A DNA stretch of 64,000 bases, taken from assembly GCA_021773115.1 (NCBI GenBank), contig JAJFKS010000006.1:124001-188000 (forward strand), given 5' to 3'. The notes below the pieces were generated by a model that saw only the letters and a program-made list of their open reading frames with translations, was not told the origin of the DNA and searched no databases. Shown here piece after piece: positions 22,545 to 31,310 of the stretch. Origin of the DNA: Woeseiaceae bacterium. GTDB taxonomy: Bacteria; Pseudomonadota; Gammaproteobacteria; Steroidobacterales; Woeseiaceae. A program made the translations under genes and the position numbers. Each line of letters begins with the position of its first letter. The first letter of the stretch is position 1.

Positions 22545-23618
22545 ATGCCCGATTACCTGTTCGTCGATCAGCCCGACACGCTTAGTAAAAACCTGACCGG
22601 ACACGCCCAGCTCGGCGTGGACACCGAGTTCATGCGCGAAAAAACCTATTTCGCGCAGCTTTGCCTGATCCAGATTTCGACAAGAGACTCAATCTATTGC
22701 GTTGATCCGCTCACCGATAGCAGCCCGACCTCGTTCTGGAAGCAACTGCTCAGCAGCAGCTGGGTCCTGCATTCCGCGCGCCAGGACATCGAAGTTGTCT
22801 ACCAGACTGCCGGCTCGATGCCGGCGGAGATTTTTGATACGCAAATCGCTGCGGGTCTGCTCGGAATGTCGACACAGATCGGCTACGCCGGACTGGTTAA
22901 GGAATTATTCGACGTCGAAATCCCCAAGTCGCACACGCGTGCCGACTGGACACGTCGCCCACTGTCGGATGCCGTTCTCGAATACGCCGCCGAGGATGTC
23001 GAGCACTTGCTGCCCGGCGCGGACATCCTCGCCGAACGTCTCGACAAGAAAGATCGCCTCGACTGGGCCCGCCAGGATTCTGCCCTGCTCCTCGATCCAG
23101 CACTGTATGTGGTATCTGCCGACCAGGCTATCGATCGCCTGAAAGGCGCCCGTAATTTTCGGGGCCAGAAACGTGCCGCCGCAGTGCGTCTTACAGCGTG
23201 GCGTGAGGAAGAAGCGATTCGCCGCAACCGCCCACGACAATGGATACTTCGCGACAGCCCATTGCTGGATATTGCCTACAAGCTGCCGACCTCTGTGCGG
23301 GCACTGTCGGAGATTGACGGCGTGCCGCCGAAACTCGTCAGCCGCGCGGGACAGGATATTGTCGATGCGATTGCAAAATCAGCAGACGATGCCAATAGCT
23401 ACAAGCCGCCGGGGCCACCCGACGAAGCGCAAAAGGCCTTGCTCAAGACGATGCAGTCCCAGGTGGCTGCCTGTGCCGGCGATCTGCAGATCCAGGCCGA
23501 GACGGTTGCCTCGAAACGTGAGCTGTCCGCCGTGATTACGTCAGGAAGCCGCGAATCACGAGTCTTCACCGGCTGGCGTCGCGACTTGATCGGCGAACAA
23601 TTATTGCAACTACTTTGA
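22545..23618 (+). CDS. rnd: ribonuclease D
   Basis: A 357-residue RNase D (3'-5' exonuclease for tRNA 3' maturation). The DEDD exonuclease motifs are VDTEFMRE (Exo I, near residue 25), SARQDIEV (Exo II) and the Exo III region with YAAEDVEHLL. An HRDC domain follows after residue 205. It is divergent from the small membrane-protein gene across 19 bp. Its 3' end overlaps the convergent adk gene by 9 bp. Confidence 0.95.
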   Translation: MPDYLFVDQPDTLSKNLTGHAQLGVDTEFMREKTYFAQLCLIQISTRDSIYCVDPLTDSSPTSFWKQLLSSSWVLHSARQDIEVVYQTAGSMPAEIFDTQIAAGLLGMSTQIGYAGLVKELFDVEIPKSHTRADWTRRPLSDAVLEYAAEDVEHLLPGADILAERLDKKDRLDWARQDSALLLDPALYVVSADQAIDRLKGARNFRGQKRAAAVRLTAWREEEAIRRNRPRQWILRDSPLLDIAYKLPTSVRALSEIDGVPPKLVSRAGQDIVDAIAKSADDANSYKPPGPPDEAQKALLKTMQSQVAACAGDLQIQAETVASKRELSAVITSGSRESRVFTGWRRDLIGEQLLQLL

Positions 23619-24254
23619 GAGCGCTTGTAGCAAGCGTTCATAGACCTCGTCGATCGTGCCCTCGGCGCTGATCGTCACGAGCTTGCCGCGTTGTCGGTAG
23701 AAATCAATCAACGGTTCCGTATTTTCGCGATAGACGTCGAGGCGATTGCTGATCGTCTCCTCGTTGTCGTCTTCGCGCTGGATGAGTTCGCCACCCGCTT
23801 CCGTGCAGGCATCCAGTTCTTCCTGCGGCGAGTAATGCACATTCAGGAGTTTGTCGGTAAGCGAGCAGGTACGGCGACCGGTCAGGCGCTTTAAGAGAAT
23901 GTCGAAGTCCACATCCATCAGTACAGCGGTATCGAGCGGTGTTTCCATTTCATCCAGCAGCTCCTCGAGGTCGATGGCCTGCTGAGTGGTACGCGGAAAG
24001 CCGTCAAGGATGAATCCGTTTTCTGCATCCGGCTGAGTCAGGCGCTCGCTGATAATTCCCAGCACCACCTCGTCAGGCACCAGGTCACCGGCATCCATTA
24101 CGGACTTCGCCTTCAATCCGAAGCGGGTGCCGCTCGCGACGGCTTCACGCAACATGTCGCCAGTGGAAACTTGCGGAATGTGCTTTTCGGCCATGAGTAG
24201 CTTGGCCTGTGTGCCTTTACCTGAGCCCGGCGCGCCGAGCAAAACAATACGCAT
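23610..24254 (-). CDS. adk: adenylate kinase
   Basis: A 214-residue adenylate kinase interconverting ATP + AMP and 2 ADP. It begins MRIVLLGAPGSGKGTQA (P-loop), has the AMP-binding STGDMLREAV and the signature FILDGFPRTTQQA, and carries the long LID. The LID has one Cys (RRTCSLTD) and one more in ELDACTEAG. The ATG at 24254 gives the exact family N terminus; an upstream alternative at 24296 would add 14 unrelated residues. It is divergent from the PPi-PFK gene and overlaps rnd by 9 bp. Confidence 0.97.
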   Translation of the reverse strand: MRIVLLGAPGSGKGTQAKLLMAEKHIPQVSTGDMLREAVASGTRFGLKAKSVMDAGDLVPDEVVLGIISERLTQPDAENGFILDGFPRTTQQAIDLEELLDEMETPLDTAVLMDVDFDILLKRLTGRRTCSLTDKLLNVHYSPQEELDACTEAGGELIQREDDNEETISNRLDVYRENTEPLIDFYRQRGKLVTISAEGTIDEVYERLLQALSK

Positions 24255-24389
24255 TGGATCAATCTCTCTTAACGGTGGTCTTTGTGGCCCGGCCATGAGC
24301 CGGGCGAGGTACGCTACCGAGAAAGGACATTGAGGTCAATGCAGGGTATCCTCAGCGGCTTCCAGTATCGCATCGGGGAGCTCGCAAGT

Positions 24390-25652
24390 ATGTCTGCACG
24401 GAATGCCTTTTACGCCCAGTCGGGCGGTGTCACAGCCGTAATTAACGCATCAGCCTGCGGCGTCATTGAGGCGGCACGCAAGCACAAGAACAAGATCGCC
24501 AATGTCTACGCCGGCCGCAACGGCATCATCGGTGCCCTGACCGAAGATATGATCGACACCAATAAGGAAAGCGCCGCGACGATCGCAGCACTGATGTATA
24601 CGCCCGGCGGCGCCTTTGGTTCAGCGCGATACAAGCTCAAAGGCATCGACCAAAATCGAGCAGAATACGAGCGCCTGATCGAAGTCTTCAAAGCACATGA
24701 CATCGCCTACTTCTTCTACAACGGTGGCAACGATTCGATGGACACGGCACACAAGGTGTCGCAAATATCGAAGACACTGGGCTATCCCGTAACCTGCCTC
24801 GGTGTGCCGAAAACCGTCGACAACGACCTGCCGATTACCGATACCTGCCCCGGCTTCGGCTCGGTCGCGAAATACGTTGCGGTCTCAACACAGGAAGCGG
24901 CACTGGACGTATTGTCGATGGCCCGGACCTCGACCAAGGTGTTCATCCTGGAGGTCATGGGACGTCATGCTGGCTGGATCGCCGCGGCTGGTGGCCTGGC
25001 GGGCAAAAACCCCGAAGATGCACCGCACATTATTCTGTTTCCGGAGGTTCCCTTTAACAAGGGCGCATTCCTCAAACGTGTGCGTGAGTGCGTCAATAAA
25101 TACGAATATTGCGTTATCGTTGTCAGCGAAGGCGCGGCCTACGCCAACGGCAAGTTCCTGGCGGAAGCCGGAACCCGTGACGCCTTCGGCCACACACAGC
25201 TTGGCGGTGTGGCATCTGTCGTCGCGAATATGGTGCGCGAGAATCTTGGCTACAAGTTTCACTATGCCATCGCTGACTATTTGCAGCGTTCGGCACGGCA
25301 TATTGCCTCCGACGTTGACGTCAAACAGGCCTACGCCGTCGGCAAAGCCGCCGTGAAGTTCGCGCTGGATGGCAAGACCGCCGTCATGCCGGTCATCAAG
25401 CGCTTGTCCGACAAGCCCTACCGCTGGCGGATCGAGTCGGCGCCACTTGCCAGGATCGCGAACAAGGAAAAGAAGCTTCCCGCCCGTTACATCCGCAAAG
25501 ACGGCTTTGGCATCACTGAGGCGGCACGTCGCTACCTCGAGCCTTTGATCAAGGGCGAAAATTATCCGCCATATATCAACGGCTTACCGAAAGTCGCAAG
25601 GCTTAAAAACAAGCCCGTCAAGCCGCTGATCGGCACAAAATTTGTGGTATGA
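24390..25652 (+). CDS. pfp: pyrophosphate-dependent 6-phosphofructokinase
   Basis: A 420-residue phosphofructokinase. Two specificity positions indicate PPi rather than ATP as donor: Asp after GGN in GGNDSMDT (ATP enzymes have GGDGS/T) and Lys in PKTVDNDLP (ATP enzymes have PGTxDND). The substrate-binding EVMGRHAGWIA is intact. It reversibly phosphorylates fructose-6-phosphate. I chose the ATG at 24390, preceded by GGGGAG eight bases upstream; ATGs at 24339 and 24282 add non-family residues. It is followed by hppA, whose product hydrolyses or makes PPi. Confidence 0.93.
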   Translation: MSARNAFYAQSGGVTAVINASACGVIEAARKHKNKIANVYAGRNGIIGALTEDMIDTNKESAATIAALMYTPGGAFGSARYKLKGIDQNRAEYERLIEVFKAHDIAYFFYNGGNDSMDTAHKVSQISKTLGYPVTCLGVPKTVDNDLPITDTCPGFGSVAKYVAVSTQEAALDVLSMARTSTKVFILEVMGRHAGWIAAAGGLAGKNPEDAPHIILFPEVPFNKGAFLKRVRECVNKYEYCVIVVSEGAAYANGKFLAEAGTRDAFGHTQLGGVASVVANMVRENLGYKFHYAIADYLQRSARHIASDVDVKQAYAVGKAAVKFALDGKTAVMPVIKRLSDKPYRWRIESAPLARIANKEKKLPARYIRKDGFGITEAARRYLEPLIKGENYPPYINGLPKVARLKNKPVKPLIGTKFVV

Positions 25653-25742
25653 TGCGCGGCCGGTTACGGGCAGGACTCGCTATTTGAAGGGTCTGGGAGC
25701 GCCCGTAGCGACACGCTAAAACAAAAAAAACGAGATTTTACT

Positions 25743-25799
25743 GAACGATCACCGACGTCTGTTTTAAGCAAACAGCGATGGCGGTATCGTTCGATTTTT
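25743..25799 (+). terminator. large nested hairpin with U-tract, terminator or attenuator before hppA
   Basis: Directly upstream of hppA lie three stacked inverted repeats. They are GAACGAT (25743-25749) with ATCGTTC (25786-25792), ACCG (25751-25754) with CGGT (25782-25785), and CTGTTT (25759-25764) with AAACAG (25770-25775). GA and five T follow (25795-25799). The U-tract ends 25 nt before the hppA ATG. It could be the pfp terminator, an attenuator between pfp and hppA, or another leader structure. It matches no riboswitch class I recognise. Confidence 0.6.
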
Positions 25800-25824
25800 C
25801 AAAACACTGTCAGGAGACAAACTG

Positions 25825-27864
25825 ATGACTAACGAGATGGCCTTATGGCTCTCGATCGGTGCCGGCGTACTCGCCGTGCTGTACGGAATCATTTCGACGC
25901 AATGGATTATCAAGCAGCCGACTGGCAACAGCCGCATGCAGGAAATCCAGGCAGCGATTCAGGAAGGCGCAAACGCCTACATGAATCGCCAGTACATGAC
26001 GATCGGCGCCGTTGGCGTTGTGTTGTTCTTTGTTCTCGGTTTCGCACTCAAGTGGCCAACGGCAATCGGTTTTGCGATTGGTGCCATCCTCTCAGCCCTC
26101 GCGGGTTACATTGGAATGTTCGTGTCGGTTCGTGCCAACGTGCGTACGGCTGAAGCGGCGACTAAAGGCGTTAACCCGGCACTGAATGTCGCGTTTCGCG
26201 GCGGTGCGATTACCGGCATGCTCGTGGTCGGACTCGGTCTGCTCGGCGTTGCTGGCTACTACATGATTCTCCTGAACATGGGCAAGTCAGTGGACGATGC
26301 CATTCACGCGCTGGTTGGTCTGGCCTTCGGCGGATCACTGATCTCCATTTTCGCGCGACTCGGTGGCGGTATCTTCACCAAGGGTGCCGACGTCGGTGCT
26401 GATCTCGTCGGTAAAGTCGAAGCCGGTATTCCGGAAGATGATCCCCGTAACCCGGGCGTTATCGCGGACAACGTTGGCGACAACGTCGGCGACTGTGCCG
26501 GTATGGCCGCTGACCTGTTCGAGACCTATGCTGTAACGATCATCGCGACAATGTTGCTTGGCGGCCTGGTTGCCGCGACCTACGGCGGACAGGCAGTGGT
26601 ATACCCGCTGGTCCTGGGCGCTGTATCAATCATTGCATCAATTGTCGGCACCTTCTTTGTCAAGACTTCCGACGGCGGCAAAGTCATGGGCGCTTTGTAC
26701 AAAGGCATGATCGTTGCGGCCATTCTCGCGGCCGTAGCGTTCTACTTCGTCACTGACATGATGATGGCCAGCAGCGGCAATGCCATGGGCATTTTCTATT
26801 CGACACTGATCGGTCTCGCGCTGACTGCAGCGATGGTGGTCATTACCGAGTACTACACAAGCACGGAATACAAACCCGTCAAGACCATCGCCAATGCATC
26901 TCTGACCGGCGATGCGACCAACATCATTGCTGGCCTCGGCATTTCGATGAAAGCGACGGCTTTGCCGGTTCTGGCCGTCTGTGCCAGCATCTGGGGTGCC
27001 TTCCAGCTGGCGCCGGCGGGAGACAATCTTGCCGGGCTGTATAACATCGCTATCGCTGCGACGAGCATGTTGTCGATGACCGGTGTCATCGTGGCACTCG
27101 ACGCGTTTGGTCCGATCACCGACAACGCAGGTGGTATCGCCGAAATGGCGGAGCTGCCGCCGGAAGTGCGAACAATTACCGACCAGCTCGACGCCGTGGG
27201 CAACACGACGAAAGCTGTCACCAAAGGCTATGCGATTGGCTCAGCCGGTCTGGCGGCACTGGTACTGTTCGCGGATTACACCAACGCACTTGAGAAAGCC
27301 GGAATCGATTCGGTCTTCCTGCTCAACGACTACATGGTCATCATTGGCCTGTTCATCGGCGGCATGGTGCCATTCCTGTTCGGCGCCATGGCGATGGAAG
27401 CGGTTGGCCGCGCTGCAGCATCGGTCGTTGCCGAAGTACGACGACAGTTTCGCGAGATCGAGGGCATCATGGAAGGCACCGGCAAACCGGACTACAGCCG
27501 CGCTGTCGACCTTCTGACCAAAGCCGCGATCCGGGAAATGATCGTTCCATCGTTGCTGCCGATCCTGGTGCCGCTGGCGGTTGGCTTGTTACTCGGACCG
27601 AAAGCACTCGGTGGTCTGCTCCTCGGCACCATTATCACGGGCCTGTTCGTCGCGATTTCGATGACGGCCGGTGGCGGTGCGTGGGACAACGCCAAGAAAT
27701 ACATCGAAGACGGCAACTGTGGCGGCAAGGGCTCTGACGCCCACAAGGCCGCGATCACGGGCGACACCGTTGGCGATCCGTACAAAGATACGGCTGGTCC
27801 GGCGATCAACCCGCTGATCAAAATCATCAACATCGTTGCGTTGTTGATGGTGCCGCTTCTGTAA
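25825..27864 (+). CDS. hppA: K+-independent proton-pumping membrane pyrophosphatase
   Basis: A 679-residue integral membrane pyrophosphatase with about 16 hydrophobic segments. The catalytic regions [42 protein letters not shown] and the C-terminal NAKKYIEDG / [18 protein letters not shown] are intact. The diagnostic stretch [16 protein letters not shown] has Lys where K+-dependent enzymes have Ala, so it is predicted K+-independent and H+-translocating. It couples PPi hydrolysis to proton export. Its position after the PPi-PFK gene links glycolytic flux to PPi and proton-motive force. A GGAG ribosome site precedes the ATG. Confidence 0.96.
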   Translation: MTNEMALWLSIGAGVLAVLYGIISTQWIIKQPTGNSRMQEIQAAIQEGANAYMNRQYMTIGAVGVVLFFVLGFALKWPTAIGFAIGAILSALAGYIGMFVSVRANVRTAEAATKGVNPALNVAFRGGAITGMLVVGLGLLGVAGYYMILLNMGKSVDDAIHALVGLAFGGSLISIFARLGGGIFTKGADVGADLVGKVEAGIPEDDPRNPGVIADNVGDNVGDCAGMAADLFETYAVTIIATMLLGGLVAATYGGQAVVYPLVLGAVSIIASIVGTFFVKTSDGGKVMGALYKGMIVAAILAAVAFYFVTDMMMASSGNAMGIFYSTLIGLALTAAMVVITEYYTSTEYKPVKTIANASLTGDATNIIAGLGISMKATALPVLAVCASIWGAFQLAPAGDNLAGLYNIAIAATSMLSMTGVIVALDAFGPITDNAGGIAEMAELPPEVRTITDQLDAVGNTTKAVTKGYAIGSAGLAALVLFADYTNALEKAGIDSVFLLNDYMVIIGLFIGGMVPFLFGAMAMEAVGRAAASVVAEVRRQFREIEGIMEGTGKPDYSRAVDLLTKAAIREMIVPSLLPILVPLAVGLLLGPKALGGLLLGTIITGLFVAISMTAGGGAWDNAKKYIEDGNCGGKGSDAHKAAITGDTVGDPYKDTAGPAINPLIKIINIVALLMVPLL

Positions 27865-27883
27865 GGCGTATCGCGAGACAAAC

Positions 27884-27919
27884 AAAAGGCCGCCGGGTGC
27901 GAATCCGGCGGCCTTTTTT
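27884..27919. terminator. bidirectional Rho-independent terminator
   Basis: A perfect 9-bp stem GGCCGCCGG (27888-27896) and CCGGCGGCC (27905-27913) with an 8-nt loop, followed by six T and preceded by four A. It sits between the convergent hppA and PAS-GGDEF-EAL genes and can end transcription from both sides, better from hppA. Confidence 0.92.
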
Positions 27920-27927
27920 GTGTCCCG

Positions 27928-30258
27928 TCAGGAATTCAGGGTTCGGAAAGTGCCGGTGGTCGATGTCGTGCCTAGCTTTGATGGTCTTTCAATAAAATAG
28001 CCCTGCACAAAATCAACGCCTATATCGCGAAGCCAATCGAAGTCTTCCTGGTGTTCAACCTGCTCGGCAATGATGCGAAACTGCATGGTCCGCGCCAGCT
28101 TGATCATTGCAGAAACCATCTCCTGGTTGACGAGGTCGGTGCGCAGATTGCGCGTGTAGGTGCCATCAATTTTCAGGTAGTCAATCGGCAGGTGTTTGAG
28201 GCTGGCAAATGAACCCAGGCCGCTACCGAAGTCGTCCAGCGAGAACTCACAACCGATGCCGTGAAGAACTTCGATAAAGCGTTGTGCATGTTGCACGTTT
28301 GCCAAAATGGCACCTTCAGTTACTTCAAAACATATGGCGGAAGGCGGTACGCCCGAGCGGTCCAGAGAGTCGACAACAAAACTCAGAAACGCTTCATCGC
28401 CGAGTGTCTGGCTGGAGAGATTGATGGAACAACTGCGCTGGCCGGACAGCTTGATCTCACCACCTGAGATCGCGGCAAGCGTCGCATTGATCACCCAGCG
28501 ATCGATTTGCGGCATCATTTGATAGCGTTTCGCGGGCCGCAGAAACTCCGCTGTGCCGTCATTCTGACCGCGGGCGTCGGTTAGCCTGATCAGCACTTCG
28601 ACCGCCGGCCCGGACTCCGCTTTGCCGCTCATCGCAATGATTGGCTGCACAGCCAGTTCGAAACCGTCTTCGTGGAGCGCAGTCTGCAACTGCCGCAGCC
28701 ACTGAATATCGCCACGTTCGCGTGCGACCGCCTCGTCCCGTGTCGAGTACACATGCACCCGACCGCGCCCCTGCTGCTTCGCCATGTAACAGGCCGAATC
28801 CGCCGCACTCATCAGGTCCTGAAACGTGCCACTGGCGTGGCTGATCTCAACCAGGCCGATCGAGATACCAATATTGAATATCTTGTCTTTCCAGACGAAG
28901 CGGTAGTTGGCGACTGCATTGCAGATGTCGGACGCGATCTGGCGCGCTTTTTCGATCGGACAACCGACCAGCAATGCGCCGAATTCATCACCGCCCAGGC
29001 GGCCAACGTAGTCCGAATCACGCACCTCGGTTTTGATCAGTGCCGCCACTTCCCGAAGCATGTTGTCGCCGGCCAGGTGACCGCAGGTGTCGTTGACCGC
29101 CTTGAAGCGGTCGAGGTCCATATAGAACAGCATGTGCACCGCTTCATCCGAATGTGCCGAATCCATCGCCTCCTCGAGGCGTCGCTCGAATTCGCGACGA
29201 TTGATTAAGCCGGTCAGTGGATCGTGCGTCGCCTGGTAGGACATCTTTTGCGTCAAGCCGCGCAATTCGCTGACATCATGGAAGACGACGACGGTGCCGG
29301 AGATGCTGTTGCCCGGTCCGCGAACTGGCGATGCAGTGATTTCGACTGAATGCTCCTGTTCGCTGCCGACGGTGACCATTACCGCGCGACGGCCCATGTT
29401 GACGCGCCGGCGCATCGACAGGCAGCGATCAACCGGATCACCCAGTGGGCGTCGATCAGCATCATCGACGAGCGTAAACAATTCGCCGACACGGTGGCCG
29501 ACAGCATCGTCTCGGCTGGTACCAATCAGGGATTCTGCAGCCAGGTTCATGTAGTCAATATGGCCATCATTGTCCGTCGTTATGACACCTTCTGAAATCG
29601 ATTCGAGCGTGTATTGCGCCTGTCGCTTGCTGCGCGACAGCGAGACATCCAGGCTCTTGCGGTAACTGACGTCCCGCGCCACCGTCAGGATCGCGCGCTG
29701 CCCGTTATATTCGATCGTGGAACTCTGCGCCTCGACCCACAGCCCGGTCTGATTGCCGTTGATCATCTGGATTTCGATTCGCTGCGGCGCTTCTTCACCG
29801 GCAAGTCGCTTGGCCACCATCTTCTTGAACAGAGCCCGGTATGCCGGTTTGATCAGGTCTGAAATTTCCCGACCCACCAGGTGCGCAGGTTCCATGCCGA
29901 CGAGCGCCGCAGCCGATTCATTCGGCAGCAGAATTTTTTCGTCGTGGATGATGACGATCTCGGGCAAGGTCCTTGTGAAGTCTTTGAACAAGCGGTCGCG
30001 ACCCTGAATTTTTTCGTCTCGCTCACCGACTGCATCGAACAGGCGATTCACCGTGTGCGCAATTTGTGCGGTCGATGGATCATTCGGCACGGTGAGTCGC
30101 CGTCCGACAGAAGAGTCTTTCGACGCCTCGAGCATTTCGTCATTTAAGCGTTGCACACGACGCATCAGGTTGGCGCGCGACGCCCACAACCAGACGCCAA
30201 TGCCGACCGCGATGGCGGCAACTGTCATAAGCAGGATGAGCAGGCTGGTCGGCGCCAT
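27928..30258 (-). CDS. membrane PAS-GGDEF-EAL cyclic-di-GMP signalling protein
   Basis: A 776-residue protein. One N-terminal transmembrane segment (residues ~5-27) is followed by a linker and two PAS domains (~90-205 and ~215-335). The GGDEF domain has an intact GGDEF active site and a preceding RxxD inhibitory site (RDSD, five residues before). The C-terminal EAL domain keeps the key residues in variant form: EVLIRL, SINLSSQTL, FEVTEGAIL, LDDFGSG, LKIDGTY, AEQVE and VQGYF. Both diguanylate cyclase and phosphodiesterase activity are therefore possible. The PAS ligands are unknown. It is convergent with hppA. Confidence 0.93.
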   Translation of the reverse strand: MAPTSLLILLMTVAAIAVGIGVWLWASRANLMRRVQRLNDEMLEASKDSSVGRRLTVPNDPSTAQIAHTVNRLFDAVGERDEKIQGRDRLFKDFTRTLPEIVIIHDEKILLPNESAAALVGMEPAHLVGREISDLIKPAYRALFKKMVAKRLAGEEAPQRIEIQMINGNQTGLWVEAQSSTIEYNGQRAILTVARDVSYRKSLDVSLSRSKRQAQYTLESISEGVITTDNDGHIDYMNLAAESLIGTSRDDAVGHRVGELFTLVDDADRRPLGDPVDRCLSMRRRVNMGRRAVMVTVGSEQEHSVEITASPVRGPGNSISGTVVVFHDVSELRGLTQKMSYQATHDPLTGLINRREFERRLEEAMDSAHSDEAVHMLFYMDLDRFKAVNDTCGHLAGDNMLREVAALIKTEVRDSDYVGRLGGDEFGALLVGCPIEKARQIASDICNAVANYRFVWKDKIFNIGISIGLVEISHASGTFQDLMSAADSACYMAKQQGRGRVHVYSTRDEAVARERGDIQWLRQLQTALHEDGFELAVQPIIAMSGKAESGPAVEVLIRLTDARGQNDGTAEFLRPAKRYQMMPQIDRWVINATLAAISGGEIKLSGQRSCSINLSSQTLGDEAFLSFVVDSLDRSGVPPSAICFEVTEGAILANVQHAQRFIEVLHGIGCEFSLDDFGSGLGSFASLKHLPIDYLKIDGTYTRNLRTDLVNQEMVSAMIKLARTMQFRIIAEQVEHQEDFDWLRDIGVDFVQGYFIERPSKLGTTSTTGTFRTLNS

Positions 30259-30517
30259 CAGAGCCCAAATACAGCCAGGTTATTGATGTTCATTTTGTTA
30301 TTATCAGGCTCAAATGGACTCTCCAAAGGCGGAGAAGTCAGGACTAAGAAGCGTAAAAAAATCAAGCATCTGTAAGCATATCCCAGCACGGTGACGCCGC
30401 TGCGGCGATTCACCATAATTCAGGATGTGCTTCGGATCGATTACGAATAATGGCAATGACCTTGATGCGCAAAAAGGCGTGTTTTAATACGAATTCAACC
30501 ACTTACAGGCAATACGC
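30259..30517. other. intergenic region, no gene recognised
   Basis: This 259-bp gap between the divergent c-di-GMP protein and pcm-like genes must hold both promoters. A short plus-strand reading frame ends in a basic tail (TKKRKKIKHL, stop near 30375), but it has no good start or ribosome site, so I do not call it. A small inverted repeat GCCGCTGCGGC lies near 30400. Confidence 0.4.
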
Positions 30518-31168
30518 ATGAATACAGATTTTGCCCGGCGGCAAATGATCCGCCAACAGGTTCGAGCCTGGGACGTACTGGACGCCAATGTACTCGAAGG
30601 CCTTGCAGAAGTTGCTCGCGAATGTTTCGTGCCGGAAGCTTATAAGGCCCTGGCGTTTGCGGATACTGAAATTCCTATTGGCCATGGCCAGTTTATGATG
30701 ACACCGACGATCGAGGGCCACGTATTACAGGCGCTGGGTCTCGCAGGTGGCGAGAAGGTTTTGGAAATCGGCACCGGTAGCGGCTTCATGACCGCGTGCC
30801 TCGCCACACTCGCAACACATGTCACGAGTATTGATGTCTACGACGATTTTCTCAAGCAAGCGCGCCTCGCCCTGGAATCTGCGCATATCGAAAACTTCGA
30901 TCTCATACAAATGGATGCGACGAAGGAGTTGCCCGACGGAACCTTCGACGCCATTGCTGTCACAGGGTCGTTACAACAGCTGGATCCCAGGCTGATCGAA
31001 AAGCTTAGTCCCGGGGGTCGTCTGTTTGTTGTGATCGGCAACGCACCTGCCATGGCTGCCACTCGAGTGCTGCGTGGCGACGACGAGGATTGGCACAGCG
31101 AGAGCCTGTTCGAGACCGAGCTCGCGCCGCTGATCAACGGCAGCTTGCCAACACAGTTTTCGTTTTAG
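30518..31168 (+). CDS. protein-L-isoaspartate O-methyltransferase family protein
   Basis: A 216-residue SAM-dependent methyltransferase of the PCMT family. The SAM-binding motif VLEIGTGSGFMTACLA (about residues 86-101) and the family N terminus (ARRQMIRQQVRAWDVLD) are present. The classical substrate motif is altered: where Pcm has a conserved Ser/Thr-Ala-Ala it has TGSLQQLDP, so true isoaspartate repair is not assured. It sits just upstream of tolC, an arrangement I recall from pseudomonads and relatives. Confidence 0.85.
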   Translation: MNTDFARRQMIRQQVRAWDVLDANVLEGLAEVARECFVPEAYKALAFADTEIPIGHGQFMMTPTIEGHVLQALGLAGGEKVLEIGTGSGFMTACLATLATHVTSIDVYDDFLKQARLALESAHIENFDLIQMDATKELPDGTFDAIAVTGSLQQLDPRLIEKLSPGGRLFVVIGNAPAMAATRVLRGDDEDWHSESLFETELAPLINGSLPTQFSF

Positions 31169-31310
31169 AATGCAATTAACGCGACTCTGACGAAACCAGA
31201 ACGGCGCTTGTTGCATCTAAGTTAGAAGCAGGAGTTTTCAACTGATATAGTGGTGTAGTAGACTATAACACCTCAGGCCGATGCGCGGTCCTCTTCCGGA
31301 ACGGATAAAG

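Noticed and set aside
30300-30375. very small basic reading frame ending TKKRKKIKHL
   Set aside because: It has no convincing start codon or ribosome site and no clear relative; probably chance.
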